DNA of 64,000 nt from Candidatus Nitrotoga sp. AM1P. Lineage in GTDB: Bacteria; Pseudomonadota; Gammaproteobacteria; Burkholderiales; Gallionellaceae. Positions 47,509 through 56,476 of this stretch are shown here, in pieces. The position numbers were made by a program, and so were the translations under genes. The stretch covers positions 1,364,001 through 1,428,000 of the forward strand of contig NZ_AP019547.1 of assembly GCF_013168275.1 (NCBI RefSeq), written 5' to 3'. The stretch's first letter is position 1; each line of letters begins with the position of its first letter. The notes under the pieces were generated by a model, which ran no database searches, was not told where the DNA came from, and worked only from the letters and a program-made list of their open reading frames with translations.

Positions 47509-48658
47509 GCAAGGCTGAAATCAATTGCGCCACATCCTGCTCGCTATGCGCCGCTGATAGCGAAATACGTAATCGCGCTGTTCCCTGCGGAACGGTTGGC
47601 GGGCGGATGGCTGGTATCCAGATGCCACGTATGCGCAGACCTTCGCTCAGGGCTACCGTAACATTATTGTTGCCGACCAGCAGCGGTTGAATCGGAGTAT
47701 CAGAGTCCATCAGCACCCACGGGAGTCCGATCAAACCCACACGCAACTGCGCGATTAATTTCCATAATTGTGTGCGCCGCCACTCCGCATTCTGCAATAA
47801 GCGCAAACTGGCCAACAACGCGCAGGACAGCACAGGTGGACTGGCTGTTGTGTAGATGTAGCTGCGCGCATTCTGTACCAGCGTATCAATCACCACCTGT
47901 TCCGCTGCAATGAAGGCGCCGGATACGCCCGCCGCCTTGCCCAGTGTCGCCATATAGATGATGCGCGACGAGGCGAGGCCAGATGAATCTCTAGGGTGAA
48001 ATAATGAGCCGCGCCCCTGTTCACCCAATATGCCAAAGCCATGCGCATCATCCACCAGTAACCAGGCATCATATTGTTCACACAATGCCAGCAGTTCCGG
48101 CAACGGCGCAAGGTCGCCATCCATGCTGAATACCGCATCGGTAATAACAAGTTTGCGACCACTGTTTGGCTGCCCCAATAATTGCGCAAGATGTGCCATG
48201 TCGTTGTGGCGATAGCGGTGTATCTGCGCACGTGACAACAACATTGCGTCATTGAGTGATGCGTGATTCAGCTTGTCGGCAAAGATTCTATCGCTCCTGC
48301 CGACCAGCGCTTGTACCGCTCCGAGATTAGCCAAATAACCGGAGGAAAATAATAGTGCTGCGGGCTTGCCGACGAATGCAGCAAGTGCTTGCTCCAGTTC
48401 GTCGTGTGCGCTGAAATGACCACTGACCAGATGGGATGCTCCCGCACCCAATCCGTACTGTTGCGTACCCGCCTGCAAAGCGGCAAGCAACTGCGGGTGA
48501 TTAGCCAAACCGAGGTAGTCGTTGCTGGAAAAAGACAGAAGCGGTTTGCCATTTACCTTGACGCGTGTGCCTTGCGCACTTTGCAACTCGTAGCGATGGC
48601 GTAGAAGTCCTTGGGCTGCGCGGGTGTCGAGTTCGTCCTGCAGCACTTCAAAAGGCAT
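47492..48658 (-). CDS. bioF: 8-amino-7-oxononanoate synthase
   Basis: PLP enzyme condensing pimeloyl-ACP with L-alanine. Substrate motif FSSNDYLGLANHPQL, GAGASHLVSGH, DDAHGFGILGEQGRGS, and the PLP Lys in ATLGKAAGVSGAF. 388 residues, typical. Between bioB and bioH; 42 bp separate it from bioB. Confidence 0.96.
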   Translation of the reverse strand: MPFEVLQDELDTRAAQGLLRHRYELQSAQGTRVKVNGKPLLSFSSNDYLGLANHPQLLAALQAGTQQYGLGAGASHLVSGHFSAHDELEQALAAFVGKPAALLFSSGYLANLGAVQALVGRSDRIFADKLNHASLNDAMLLSRAQIHRYRHNDMAHLAQLLGQPNSGRKLVITDAVFSMDGDLAPLPELLALCEQYDAWLLVDDAHGFGILGEQGRGSLFHPRDSSGLASSRIIYMATLGKAAGVSGAFIAAEQVVIDTLVQNARSYIYTTASPPVLSCALLASLRLLQNAEWRRTQLWKLIAQLRVGLIGLPWVLMDSDTPIQPLLVGNNNVTVALSEGLRIRGIWIPAIRPPTVPQGTARLRISLSAAHSEQDVAQLISALHELAH

Positions 48659-48700
48659 TAAAATTTTCCATCACTGGCAAAGTGCTTTGTTCAACATGCT

Positions 48701-49714
48701 CTACTTTGTTGCCGCAAGCGGATACATACCCAATTTATCGAGTAGAACGCGGTCGCGCTCCACCTCTGGATTGCCGGTAGTCAGCAGCTGGTCGCCATAA
48801 AATATTGAATTGGCGCCCGCGAGAAAACATAAAGCCTGTACCGCTTCGCTCATTTGTTGTCGCCCGGCAGACAATCGCACGCGCGCCGTGGGCATGGTGA
48901 TGCGCGCCACCGCAATGGTACGTACGAAATCCAGCGGATCTAGCGCTTTGATGTCGGCCAGCGGCGTGCCTTCTACCTGTACCAGCAGATTGATGGGTAC
49001 GCTTTCAGGGTAGGGATCAAGGTTGGCCAGTTGCGCGACCAGGCCGGCGCGTTGATTAAGGCTTTCGCCCAGGCCCACGATACCGCCACAGCATACATTC
49101 AAATCCGCATTGCGAACCCGCTCCAGCGTGTCTAGCCTGTCCTGATAATCACGAGTGGTAATAATTTCGTCGTAAAACTCAGGCGCGGTGTCCAGATTAT
49201 GATTGTAGTAATCCAGCCCGGCGTCTTTTAACTGCTCGGCCTGGCCGTCTTTCAACATGCCCAGCGTGGCGCAGGTTTCCATTCCCAGCGCTTTGACTTC
49301 GCGCACCATTGTCAGCACCGATTCCAGATCCCGCTGCTTGGGGCCACGCCAAGCAGCGCCCATGCAAAAGCGGGTCGCACCAGCGGATTTGGCAACGCGG
49401 GCAGCTTCCAGCACGTCGTCAAGTTCCATTAATGCCTGGTTTTTCACGCTGGTATCATAGCGTGCCGCTTGCGGACAATAGCCGCAGTCTTCTGGACAGC
49501 CGCCTGTTTTAATGGACAGCAAAGTGGACAACTGTACCGCGTTGGGATCGAAATGCTCACGATGAACCTGTTGTGCGCGATAGAGCAAATCGGCAAACGG
49601 CAACCTGAATAGTTCCTCTACTTGGGCGAGGCTCCAGCACTGCGCCTTGGTTGATGGTTGAGCGAGTGCAGAGGGTTTGGAGGGGCGGGTAAGTTGTACG
49701 GTGTGGGTCGTCAT
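48701..49714 (-). CDS. bioB: biotin synthase
   Basis: Radical-SAM enzyme inserting sulfur into dethiobiotin. The CxxxCxxC cluster site reads CPEDCGYC (family CPEDCKYC), followed by [16 protein letters not shown] and [17 protein letters not shown]; the second cluster Cys/Arg set lies in [10 protein letters not shown] and [13 protein letters not shown]. 337 residues. First gene of bioB-F-H-C, divergent from comF across 56 bp that must hold both promoters. Confidence 0.97.
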   Translation of the reverse strand: MTTHTVQLTRPSKPSALAQPSTKAQCWSLAQVEELFRLPFADLLYRAQQVHREHFDPNAVQLSTLLSIKTGGCPEDCGYCPQAARYDTSVKNQALMELDDVLEAARVAKSAGATRFCMGAAWRGPKQRDLESVLTMVREVKALGMETCATLGMLKDGQAEQLKDAGLDYYNHNLDTAPEFYDEIITTRDYQDRLDTLERVRNADLNVCCGGIVGLGESLNQRAGLVAQLANLDPYPESVPINLLVQVEGTPLADIKALDPLDFVRTIAVARITMPTARVRLSAGRQQMSEAVQALCFLAGANSIFYGDQLLTTGNPEVERDRVLLDKLGMYPLAATK

Positions 49715-49770
49715 AGCTTGCAGTCTAATGAATTACAATGATTCGGCATCATCCGTGAAAGGGCACGACC

Positions 49771-50487
49771 TTGTCAATTTTGACTCGTCATTTTTTGAAC
49801 ATCCGCACAAAATTGTGGCAAGCCCTGCCCGCGCAACCCTGTTTTCTGTGCGGCACAGCCAGCCGCAATGGGGTATGGTGCGCCGCATGTGATGCTGATT
49901 TACCCTATTTGACTGCGGCATGTTGCCCGTTGTGTGCCCTGCCTACGCATGATGGCGCTACCTGTGGCCATTGCTTGCAACGAGCGCCGCATTTCGACCG
50001 CACAGTGGCCGTGTTCGCCTACGCTTTCCCGCTCAACAAACTAGTACAGGCGTTGAAACATAATGAAAAACTGATGCTGGCAAACAGTCTTGCGGACAAA
50101 CTGATACAGCGTATTACGGCACATCCTGATTACCTTGTTGCAATGCCATTACATCCGGTGCGTTTACGTGCTCGCGGTTTCAATCAGTCATTTGAGCTGG
50201 CGCGGCATATTGGGCGGCAGATGGATATTCCAGTTCTGTTGAATGCCTGCCAGCGCAAGCGCGATACACCGCCACAAACGGCGTTATCACGAAAAGAAAG
50301 AGATAAAAACGTGCGTCAGGCATTCATTTGCACGCAGGATTTTTCTGGCAAACATGTCGCCATCGTGGATGATGTAATGACTAGCGGTGCATCGCTGGAC
50401 GAAGTGGCGCAAACCTTACGCAAAACAGGCGCGCGTGAAATCAGTGCCTGGGTCATTGCGCGGACATTACCGCATTCTGCTTCGTAA
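49771..50487 (+). CDS. comF: ComF-family phosphoribosyltransferase-like protein
   Basis: The 238-residue protein has an N-terminal zinc-ribbon of Cys pairs (CFLCGT, CAACD, CCPLC, CGHC) and a C-terminal phosphoribosyltransferase fold with LRARGFNQSFELAR, RDTPPQTALSRKERDKNVRQAF and the PRPP loop VAIVDDVMTSGASLDE. In naturally competent bacteria ComF acts in DNA uptake; in others it is linked to DNA metabolism (GntX). The start is TTG at 49771. Confidence 0.92.
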   Translation: MSILTRHFLNIRTKLWQALPAQPCFLCGTASRNGVWCAACDADLPYLTAACCPLCALPTHDGATCGHCLQRAPHFDRTVAVFAYAFPLNKLVQALKHNEKLMLANSLADKLIQRITAHPDYLVAMPLHPVRLRARGFNQSFELARHIGRQMDIPVLLNACQRKRDTPPQTALSRKERDKNVRQAFICTQDFSGKHVAIVDDVMTSGASLDEVAQTLRKTGAREISAWVIARTLPHSAS

Positions 50488-50597
50488 ACTTATTTCCACA
50501 CCACTTTGTCACATGTGTTCTAGCCCGTATCAGCCAATACCACAATCATTGCAAGCGAAAGTGAGATGCGCATCTATTCACAACAGAGGCTCCCAAA

Positions 50598-51074
50598 ATG
50601 TTTAATGTGATCCTCTTCCAGCCCGAGATTCCGCCTAATACCGGGAACGTCATTCGCCTGTGCGCCAACACCGGGGCGCAACTACATTTGATTCGGCCAC
50701 TCGGATTTTCGCTGGATGATAAACAGTTGCGGCGCGCCGGACTGGATTATCACGAATACGCCGATCTGCGTGTACACGACGACCTCGCAGCCTGCCGACA
50801 AACCCTGCCGGGTGCGCGTCTGTTTGCATTCACGACCAAGGGCAAGCAGCCTTATCACGAAATATCTTATCAGGCGGGTGATGCATTGCTGTTCGGGCCA
50901 GAGACGCGTGGCTTGCCTGCGGATATATTGGCTTCGTTATCACCGGAACAGTGCCTGCGCTTACCTATGTTACCGAATAATCGCAGCCTGAATTTATCCA
51001 ACACAGTCGCGATAGCGGTGTTTGAAGCATGGCGTCAATGCGGGTTTGCGGGGGTTGATAGATCGTTCCGTTAA
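50598..51074 (+). CDS. trmL: tRNA (cytidine(34)-2'-O)-methyltransferase
   Basis: SPOUT-class enzyme methylating the wobble base of tRNA-Leu. Starts MFNVILFQPEIPPNTGNVIRL, with LHLIRPLGFSLDDKQLRRAGLDYH, LLFGPETRGLP and LPMLPNNRSLNLSNTVAI, the knot motifs. 158 residues, standard. Follows comF by 110 bp. Confidence 0.96.
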   Translation: MFNVILFQPEIPPNTGNVIRLCANTGAQLHLIRPLGFSLDDKQLRRAGLDYHEYADLRVHDDLAACRQTLPGARLFAFTTKGKQPYHEISYQAGDALLFGPETRGLPADILASLSPEQCLRLPMLPNNRSLNLSNTVAIAVFEAWRQCGFAGVDRSFR

Positions 51075-51173
51075 AATAATTACAGCATGAACAAATGGAA
51101 CAAATAAATGTGGTAAATGGGGTCTAACCATCTGCGAAGTGCAACAGAGTTTGTTGGAATGTTAGAACTGTCC

Positions 51174-51743
51174 CTATGCGTTCTGAAGAATTGCGCGAAT
51201 GACCCATGTCATATTCTCGACGACCACCCAACCTATAAGGAGCAGCCCAATACCTAAAAATATGACACAAGCAACCCTAGCCAGCTTATGAAGCTCTGAC
51301 GCATTTTCGTAAATAGCCCAAAACAATTTTTGGAGGTTATCTTCATCTTGTGCTTCGTTGTTCATCTCAATGCCCATCTGCTCCATTAATTGATGAAGTT
51401 CAACATTGAATTGAGTTTGGCTAGAGTATTTTTTAAGCTGATTGATTCCTTTTCCTTCTGCTTTAAAATGTGAATAGTTGGCGTGGTCTTTAATAATGGA
51501 TGGACAAAAGACTTGGTAAATCACATTGGCAATTACTATGCACAAGGCTGAAAAATAGAACACTTGCCAAGTGAAGGGCAGTGCAAGGCTCACAGTAAAT
51601 TTGTACGAAAATAGTTCAATTGTGGCGGTGTTTCGAATGTGCTCAAAAAACTTTGCGAAAACGGGAACGATCAAAAGCCAAAGATACATCGATTGGAAAA
51701 TCTTCAAGTCCTGCGTTTTTTTCAAACTGAACCAGTAAAGCAT
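51174..51743 (-). CDS. hypothetical membrane protein
   Basis: 189 residues, not recognised. Hydrophobic stretches at about residues 20-35 (LWLLIVPVFAKFF), 52-80 (LPFTWQVFYFSALCIVIANVIY) and near the end (VACVIFLGIGLLLIGWVVVE); a cytoplasmic acidic/Gln-rich part lies between. Convergent with trmL. The next gene upstream (51786) is a two-helix membrane protein on the same strand, so the two may form a unit. Confidence 0.6.
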   Translation of the reverse strand: MLYWFSLKKTQDLKIFQSMYLWLLIVPVFAKFFEHIRNTATIELFSYKFTVSLALPFTWQVFYFSALCIVIANVIYQVFCPSIIKDHANYSHFKAEGKGINQLKKYSSQTQFNVELHQLMEQMGIEMNNEAQDEDNLQKLFWAIYENASELHKLARVACVIFLGIGLLLIGWVVVENMTWVIRAILQNA

Positions 51744-51785
51744 AAATATCCCTTTTCACGCATAACATCCCGCTTGAGAACAGAA

Positions 51786-52193
51786 TTATGCATTGCTCTT
51801 TCCGGAAAATCCCCGCCTCACCCATACTAACGAGCACCCAATAGCGAGCAAGCAAACGATTGGAAGCAGTGCAATCATGGCATACCTCGCGATTATTTTT
51901 TCTGCATATTTTTCGATGTGCTCTTCGTATGGAGCAGTAATTACTTTATCTGCGAAATTTCGCGGACTCTTTTCGATGAATGGTATCAATTTGTTAGCGA
52001 TATGCTCCTTGATTTCTGTATCGGATTGGGCCTCTGAGAAAATAACCTGGACATTCGCCACACCTTCCTTTGCGACATCGAAAGTTTTCTTCGTGTAGAA
52101 CGAAGATATGTCCCCGTAGGCGAAGTACCCGACAAACGCCAACCAGCAAACTGACAGCACGATCCACAACCTTAACCAGCCATTGAGTTTCAT
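51786..52193 (-). CDS. hypothetical two-helix membrane protein
   Basis: 135 residues. An N-terminal helix (LRLWIVLSVCWLAFVGYFAYG) and a C-terminal helix (YAMIALLPIVCLLAIGCSLVWV) enclose a periplasmic segment rich in charged residues (KEGVANVQVIFSEAQSDTEI). The N-terminus MKLNGWLRLWIVLS resembles a common class of small accessory membrane proteins of unknown role. Sits just upstream of another membrane protein gene. Confidence 0.62.
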   Translation of the reverse strand: MKLNGWLRLWIVLSVCWLAFVGYFAYGDISSFYTKKTFDVAKEGVANVQVIFSEAQSDTEIKEHIANKLIPFIEKSPRNFADKVITAPYEEHIEKYAEKIIARYAMIALLPIVCLLAIGCSLVWVRRGFSGKSNA

Positions 52194-52328
52194 CGCATTC
52201 GGCTCCGTAATGCATAATGTCTGAATTCAGCGGCCTGCGCGGCTTTTCGCGCAGGTCCGGTGGAATGATGGGTTGGGCCACCGAGCATAGCCGTACCACT
52301 CTTAAGAGCTAAGCGCGGGTGAATTGCA

Positions 52329-52739
52329 TTACCCATTTGTGCTATTGGGCGACCCAGAGCGAAAAATGACTGCTAGCGTTATTGATTCGGCGATGACCTT
52401 TTTCTCCTTCTCCACATCCCAAACAACATCGCCCTGGCCTGGGCCATAGGTCACGCCGCTTTGACCGGCTTGAAGCGCCGCAAAATTGGTATTGAATGTA
52501 AGGTAGACAGATCCCTGTTCTGGGTTTGTATTCAGCAAGAACCGAAAAGTAGCTTCAGGCAAATATGCAAAAACTGAAAACGTGTGCGATTCATCGGAAT
52601 CTTCTGCGTAGAAAATTGTGTTTAGCACTTCCTTTTCATCGGCGTAGTGATGTTCATGAAATGTCGCATCGCCTACTCTTAGGGCGCCTTTACCTTTAAT
52701 CTGAATATTACATGTCGATATTGCTTCGGCATTGAACAT
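52329..52739 (-). CDS. hypothetical protein
   Basis: 136 residues, not recognised. The start is set at 52739 by AAGGAGCAGGTTG before the ATG; the frame runs up to 52892 through REP sequence, which is not coding. Predicted beta-rich: VFAYLPEATFRFLLNTNPEQG and VYLTFNTNFAALQAG. No signal peptide or helices. It lies next to the REP/RAYT cluster. Confidence 0.58.
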   Translation of the reverse strand: MFNAEAISTCNIQIKGKGALRVGDATFHEHHYADEKEVLNTIFYAEDSDESHTFSVFAYLPEATFRFLLNTNPEQGSVYLTFNTNFAALQAGQSGVTYGPGQGDVVWDVEKEKKVIAESITLAVIFRSGSPNSTNG

Positions 52740-52879
52740 CAACCTGCTCCTTTGTGATGAACAATCGCCGGAAGCTGAGTAAAAAAACTGTTTCCCTGTG
52801 AGTTCGAATACAAATTTCGGCACAATCGATCCCCTAATTAATAATTGCAAAAAATATCCCGGCGAGCCTCTCCAGTCCA

Positions 52880-53150
52880 GTAGGGTGGGCACGTCTTTGT
52901 GCCCACGCAGGCAGCGTTAATCATACCCCAGGACCGCACTTTCCATCGCAACAGCCCAGTCATGCGCATATACCCCATCACGCACATAGCGGTGAAATGT
53001 CGAATGAGGCCAATCAACCGCACGTTGTACATGCCCGTTTTTAACCGGGTTGAAATGAATGTAATCGACATGGCGGGTAAAATCATTTTCATCACGAATT
53101 TGGTGTTCCCAGAATCGCCGTTGCCAGATAGTCGATTCGCGATGTTTGAG
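52880..53150 (-). pseudogene. partial tandem copy of the RAYT gene 3' end
   Basis: The sequence matches the last ~90 codons of the full RAYT gene (WQRRFWEHQIRDENDF, HVDYIHFNPVK, VDWPHSTFHRYV) with about ten substitutions in ~280 bp (near 96% identity). It breaks off at 53150 in GATGTTTGAGT, followed at once by a short AAGTAGT repeat and the REP of the next unit. The unit repeats with an offset of 283 bp. Confidence 0.85.
52885..52906. repeat. REP palindrome, copy 1
   Basis: GTGGGCACG, four-base loop CTTT-like and TGCCCAC form a hairpin, at the end of the partial RAYT copy. Identical in its 22 bases to copy 2. Confidence 0.75.
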
Positions 53151-53167
53151 TCAAGTAGTCAAGTAGG

Positions 53168-53189
53168 GTGGGCACGTCTTTGTGCCCAC
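53168..53189. repeat. REP palindrome, copy 2
   Basis: The same 22-base hairpin as copy 1, immediately 3' of the full RAYT gene. Confidence 0.78.
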
Positions 53190-53199
53190 GCGGGCAGCG

Positions 53200-53742
53200 T
53201 TAATCATACCCCAGCACCGCACTTCCAATCGTAACAGCCCAATCATGCGCATACACCCCATCACGCACATAGCGGTGAAATGTCGAATGAGGCCAATCAA
53301 CCGCACGTTGTACATGCCCGTGTTTAACCGGGTTGAAATGAATGTAATCGACATGGCGGGCAAAATCATTTTCATCACGAATTTGGTGTTCCCAAAATCG
53401 CCGTTGCCAGATAGTCGATTCGCGATGTTTGAGTTTTGATGCAGTCACCCAGTCGGCACGACGATAATCTTCTCTGCAGGCCAAAGAAACCGCTCGCTTG
53501 ATCATCATCCAACGGGTGGGAAAATCGGCATCACCGTCAGGTAATGTCCACACACAATGTAAATGGTCAGGCAACAATACCCATGCATCAATGACAAAAG
53601 GACGCGCCAAACGTACCGTTTCGATTGCGGCGCGCAATGCGTTACGAATCGCTTCGCCACATAGAATCGACTGCCTCCGGTAAGCGACCACCGTAAAGAA
53701 ATAGCTTGAACCTGCAGCTGTTGCTCGGCGATAACGTGACAT
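53200..53742 (-). CDS. REP-associated tyrosine transposase (RAYT)
   Basis: 180-residue IS200-like Y1 transposase: MSRYRRATAAGSSYFFTVV, the metal-binding His-x-His in LLPDHLHCVWTLP, and the catalytic Tyr in HVDYIHFNPVKHG. RAYT proteins cut single-stranded REP hairpins and are thought to spread them. It is flanked by inverted REP copies (53168-53189 and 53772-53793), as expected. Confidence 0.93.
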   Translation of the reverse strand: MSRYRRATAAGSSYFFTVVAYRRQSILCGEAIRNALRAAIETVRLARPFVIDAWVLLPDHLHCVWTLPDGDADFPTRWMMIKRAVSLACREDYRRADWVTASKLKHRESTIWQRRFWEHQIRDENDFARHVDYIHFNPVKHGHVQRAVDWPHSTFHRYVRDGVYAHDWAVTIGSAVLGYD

Positions 53743-53771
53743 AGCTGTCTACTCCAAAATGACGAATCCGC

Positions 53772-53793
53772 GTGGGCACAAAGTCGTGTCCAC
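53772..53793. repeat. REP palindrome, copy 3 (inverted)
   Basis: GTGGGCACAAAG with CGTGTCCAC; on the opposite strand it nearly equals copies 1 and 2. It lies just upstream of the RAYT gene, so the gene is bracketed by REPs in inverted orientation. Confidence 0.72.
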
Positions 53794-53799
53794 CCTTGT

Positions 53800-53998
53800 A
53801 TCTTTCTTCCTGTGGTGGTTAGCTACCATCACACGAAGCAGAGGAAGCTTGAGCCCACCCTGAAGGCTCGACCTTGTCATGTAGATCAAGCCCTCTGCTT
53901 CACCTTTCGCCAGCATAGACACTGAACGGTATCCAAGGGATGAACCCTGCATGCACAAGGCAAGTGGGCGAAGTTGGCTAACATTGTAACAGGAGGTC
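53800..53998. other. upstream non-coding end of the IS110 element
   Basis: No frame. IS110-family elements carry a structured bridge RNA in a non-coding end, either left or right of the gene; this stretch and 54989-55123 are the two places to look. I could not fold it with confidence. Confidence 0.3.
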
Positions 53999-54001
53999 AT
54001 C

Positions 54002-54988
54002 ATATTCTATCTCGGTATGGATGTGGCAAAAGCCAAATTGGATTGTTGCCTGTTGTTGGATGAAGCCAGTGGCAAGCGCAAGACCAAAATAGTGAAAAAC
54101 ACCCAGTCAGGCATTATTGATTTGCTGGCTTGGGTTGCCAAACAAAACGTTTCCCCAAAAGCATTGCATATCGTCATGGAAGCCACCGGCATCTATCACG
54201 AACAAGCTGCCATGGCACTCGCGGATGCTGGCGTGATGGTATCCATCATCAATCCGGCGCAGATTAAAGATTTTGGCCGTGGGCTGGCCGTGCGCACCAA
54301 GACCGATGGCGTGGACAGCGTTGTGCTGGCCCGTTATGGCGCATTACTCAAACCCAAAGCTTGGGTGCCGCCCCCTCAGGAAGCGCGGGTACTGCAAGCG
54401 TTGTTAGTACGTCGTGAAGCCATTGCCCAGGATTTACAACGCGAGCGCAATCGCCAGGAGAAAGCCCATGCCACAGACACGCCAGCGCTGATTCATAAAT
54501 CACTTAAAGAGAGCATTGGGTTTCTGGTCAAGCAGTTAGCCCAGCTACAAAAGGATATTGACGAACATATCGACCAGCATTCGAATCTTCAGAAAGATAG
54601 GGCATTGCTCCAGAGTATTCCAGCAATTGGCCCGCAGGTGGGGAGCAATATACTCTCTGTGATGCACAACCATGATTTTGGTTCGGCGGAACAGTTGGCG
54701 GCTTATCTGGGACTCGTTCCGGTGGAACGACAGTCGGGTAGTTCGGTGCTGGGACGCGCGCGAATGTCCAAGGCCGGCTCCGCCAGAATACGCGCCGTGC
54801 TCTATATGGCTGCCGTCGTGGGGACACGCTACAACCCACACGTCAAAGCTATTTATGAACGCCTGCTTGCCCGAGGCAAGTCCAAGATGTCCTCACTCGG
54901 TGCCGCAATGCGCAAGCTGGTGCATTTGTGTTTTGGCGTACTCAAAACTCAACAGCCGTATCAACACGATTATTTGAAAAATGCTTGA
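54002..54988 (+). CDS. IS110-family transposase
   Basis: DEDD-type transposase guided by a bridge RNA in this family. N-terminal RuvC-like part with YLGMDVAKAKLDCCLL, VMEATGIYHEQAAMALADAG and KTDGVDSVVLARYG; C-terminal part with LLQSIPAIGPQVGSNIL, the catalytic Ser region SGSSVLGRARMSKAGSARIR and YNPHVKAIYERL. Family members begin ~6 residues before YLG; here AGGAGG (53991-53996) is followed not by ATG but by ATC-ATA, so initiation is probably at ATA 54002 or at ATG 54017. Ends of the element were not defined. Confidence 0.92.
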   Translation: MFYLGMDVAKAKLDCCLLLDEASGKRKTKIVKNTQSGIIDLLAWVAKQNVSPKALHIVMEATGIYHEQAAMALADAGVMVSIINPAQIKDFGRGLAVRTKTDGVDSVVLARYGALLKPKAWVPPPQEARVLQALLVRREAIAQDLQRERNRQEKAHATDTPALIHKSLKESIGFLVKQLAQLQKDIDEHIDQHSNLQKDRALLQSIPAIGPQVGSNILSVMHNHDFGSAEQLAAYLGLVPVERQSGSSVLGRARMSKAGSARIRAVLYMAAVVGTRYNPHVKAIYERLLARGKSKMSSLGAAMRKLVHLCFGVLKTQQPYQHDYLKNA

Positions 54989-55123
54989 CTTTAAAGACGG
55001 TATCTACATGGCTGCACCTTGAGCGAATAGCACACGAACTCATCAACATCATCAAGAAAATCTGGCTTGAACCTTTCACAGATGAGGCGTCAACCGGATG
55101 TCGGACAGCGACACGTTCTCCGA

Positions 55124-56476
55124 CTATCGCAAGCTGGCTTCGTCGTCCAACCGATAAAGGTTGTAACGCGCCTTGTAGAAACTCGGATCGAGTTGCAGTA
55201 CAGTAGTGAATTCGCGCCGTGCTTCATCATGGCGGCGGGCTAGCATATACGCATAACCGAGGTTGTTGTGTACGCGCGCCTTGCCGGGCGACTTTATCGC
55301 GGTATCTTCCCACAAACGAATCTCGCTAGCATAGTCCTGGTTTCGCAGAACGGTAAGGGAAGCCAAACCTAGCAGCAGTAGCGCAACGCAAGCCTGAGTT
55401 CTTGTTCCGTCCGTCCACAACCTCAGTTCGATACACAAAGCAAGAGATAGTGGCCATCCGACCAGATACATCTGACGGTCGTTGGCGATATCGATACGCG
55501 GCAGAAATAGATGCAACGGGATTAGCTGCAACATCACCCACGCCAAGGCGAAACTGATCCACGGGCGTTCACGCCAGCAGGCTACCATGATCACGAATAA
55601 CGCAAGGAAGAAGACCAGTGGCAGCAAAATGGCGGAAAAATCGTTTTGCAGCAACAGGTCCGGATCAATGTTCAGCCATAACGGTAAAGCCCATTGCCGC
55701 ATCAGATAGGAAAAGGCAGCAATTTGATTTGCTATGTTGCCTTGCAAAGAATTGAGCTGGGCACTGCGTTCCATATGCGACAGGTAGCTGTCGCTGAACA
55801 GAAATATCAGTGCGCCCAGAATCAGTACCAGCCAGCTCGGCCATTGCGGCGTCAGGGCACGTTTCCATTTACCGCCACAAGCATATTCCCACAACAACAA
55901 CGCTAGCGGAAACGTCACGGCGGTTTCTTTAACACCCAAGGCAATGACGAAGAGCAGCGGAGTCAACCCATACACTTTGACGCTGTTTTGCTGCGTGCGA
56001 CCGCTAATGTAAGCGAGCAACCCTGCCAGATAGAACAGCGTCATCAATGAGGTGGAACGACCGCATATGTAGGTGACGGCCTCGGTATAAATGGGGTGAG
56101 CGGCGAACAGCAATGCGACAAAAATGGGAACTTGCCAGAGCTTATCCTGCTGAAATTGTTGCTGCACAAAGGCCTGCGCTAACCTGTAGATCAGGTAAGC
56201 ATTTGTCAGATGGATCAGCAGGTTGGTGAGATGAAAACCGATCACACCCGTGCCCATTGTCCAGTTGAGCGTGTAGCTGAACTTGAGCAGGGGGCGGATG
56301 CCGATGGATAAGCCTTCTGCCCAGCCTGCCCAGGAGTGTACGCTCGGATTGTTGACGATGACGTTGTAGTCATCAAACTGAAATGTACCGTTAAGTGCAT
56401 TCGCGTAGCAGATTGATACTGCCAGCATGAGCCACAGCAATACGCCGAAGTGCGTTTCAGGGAGCCGCGCGGGCAT
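55124..56476 (-). CDS. TPR-containing polytopic membrane protein
   Basis: 450 residues with about ten membrane helices, preceded by VLLWLMLAVSICYANALNG and FQFDDYNVIVNNPSVHSW; the pattern DDY near the first periplasmic loop resembles glycosyltransferases of the O-mannosyl (PMT/GT39-like) type. The C-terminus has two TPR-like helices (ARVHNNLGYAYMLARRHDEARREFTTVLQLDP). It probably transfers sugar from a lipid carrier. Its start overlaps the carboxypeptidase 3' end by 20 bp, so they may be co-expressed. Confidence 0.72.
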   Translation of the reverse strand: MPARLPETHFGVLLWLMLAVSICYANALNGTFQFDDYNVIVNNPSVHSWAGWAEGLSIGIRPLLKFSYTLNWTMGTGVIGFHLTNLLIHLTNAYLIYRLAQAFVQQQFQQDKLWQVPIFVALLFAAHPIYTEAVTYICGRSTSLMTLFYLAGLLAYISGRTQQNSVKVYGLTPLLFVIALGVKETAVTFPLALLLWEYACGGKWKRALTPQWPSWLVLILGALIFLFSDSYLSHMERSAQLNSLQGNIANQIAAFSYLMRQWALPLWLNIDPDLLLQNDFSAILLPLVFFLALFVIMVACWRERPWISFALAWVMLQLIPLHLFLPRIDIANDRQMYLVGWPLSLALCIELRLWTDGTRTQACVALLLLGLASLTVLRNQDYASEIRLWEDTAIKSPGKARVHNNLGYAYMLARRHDEARREFTTVLQLDPSFYKARYNLYRLDDEASLR

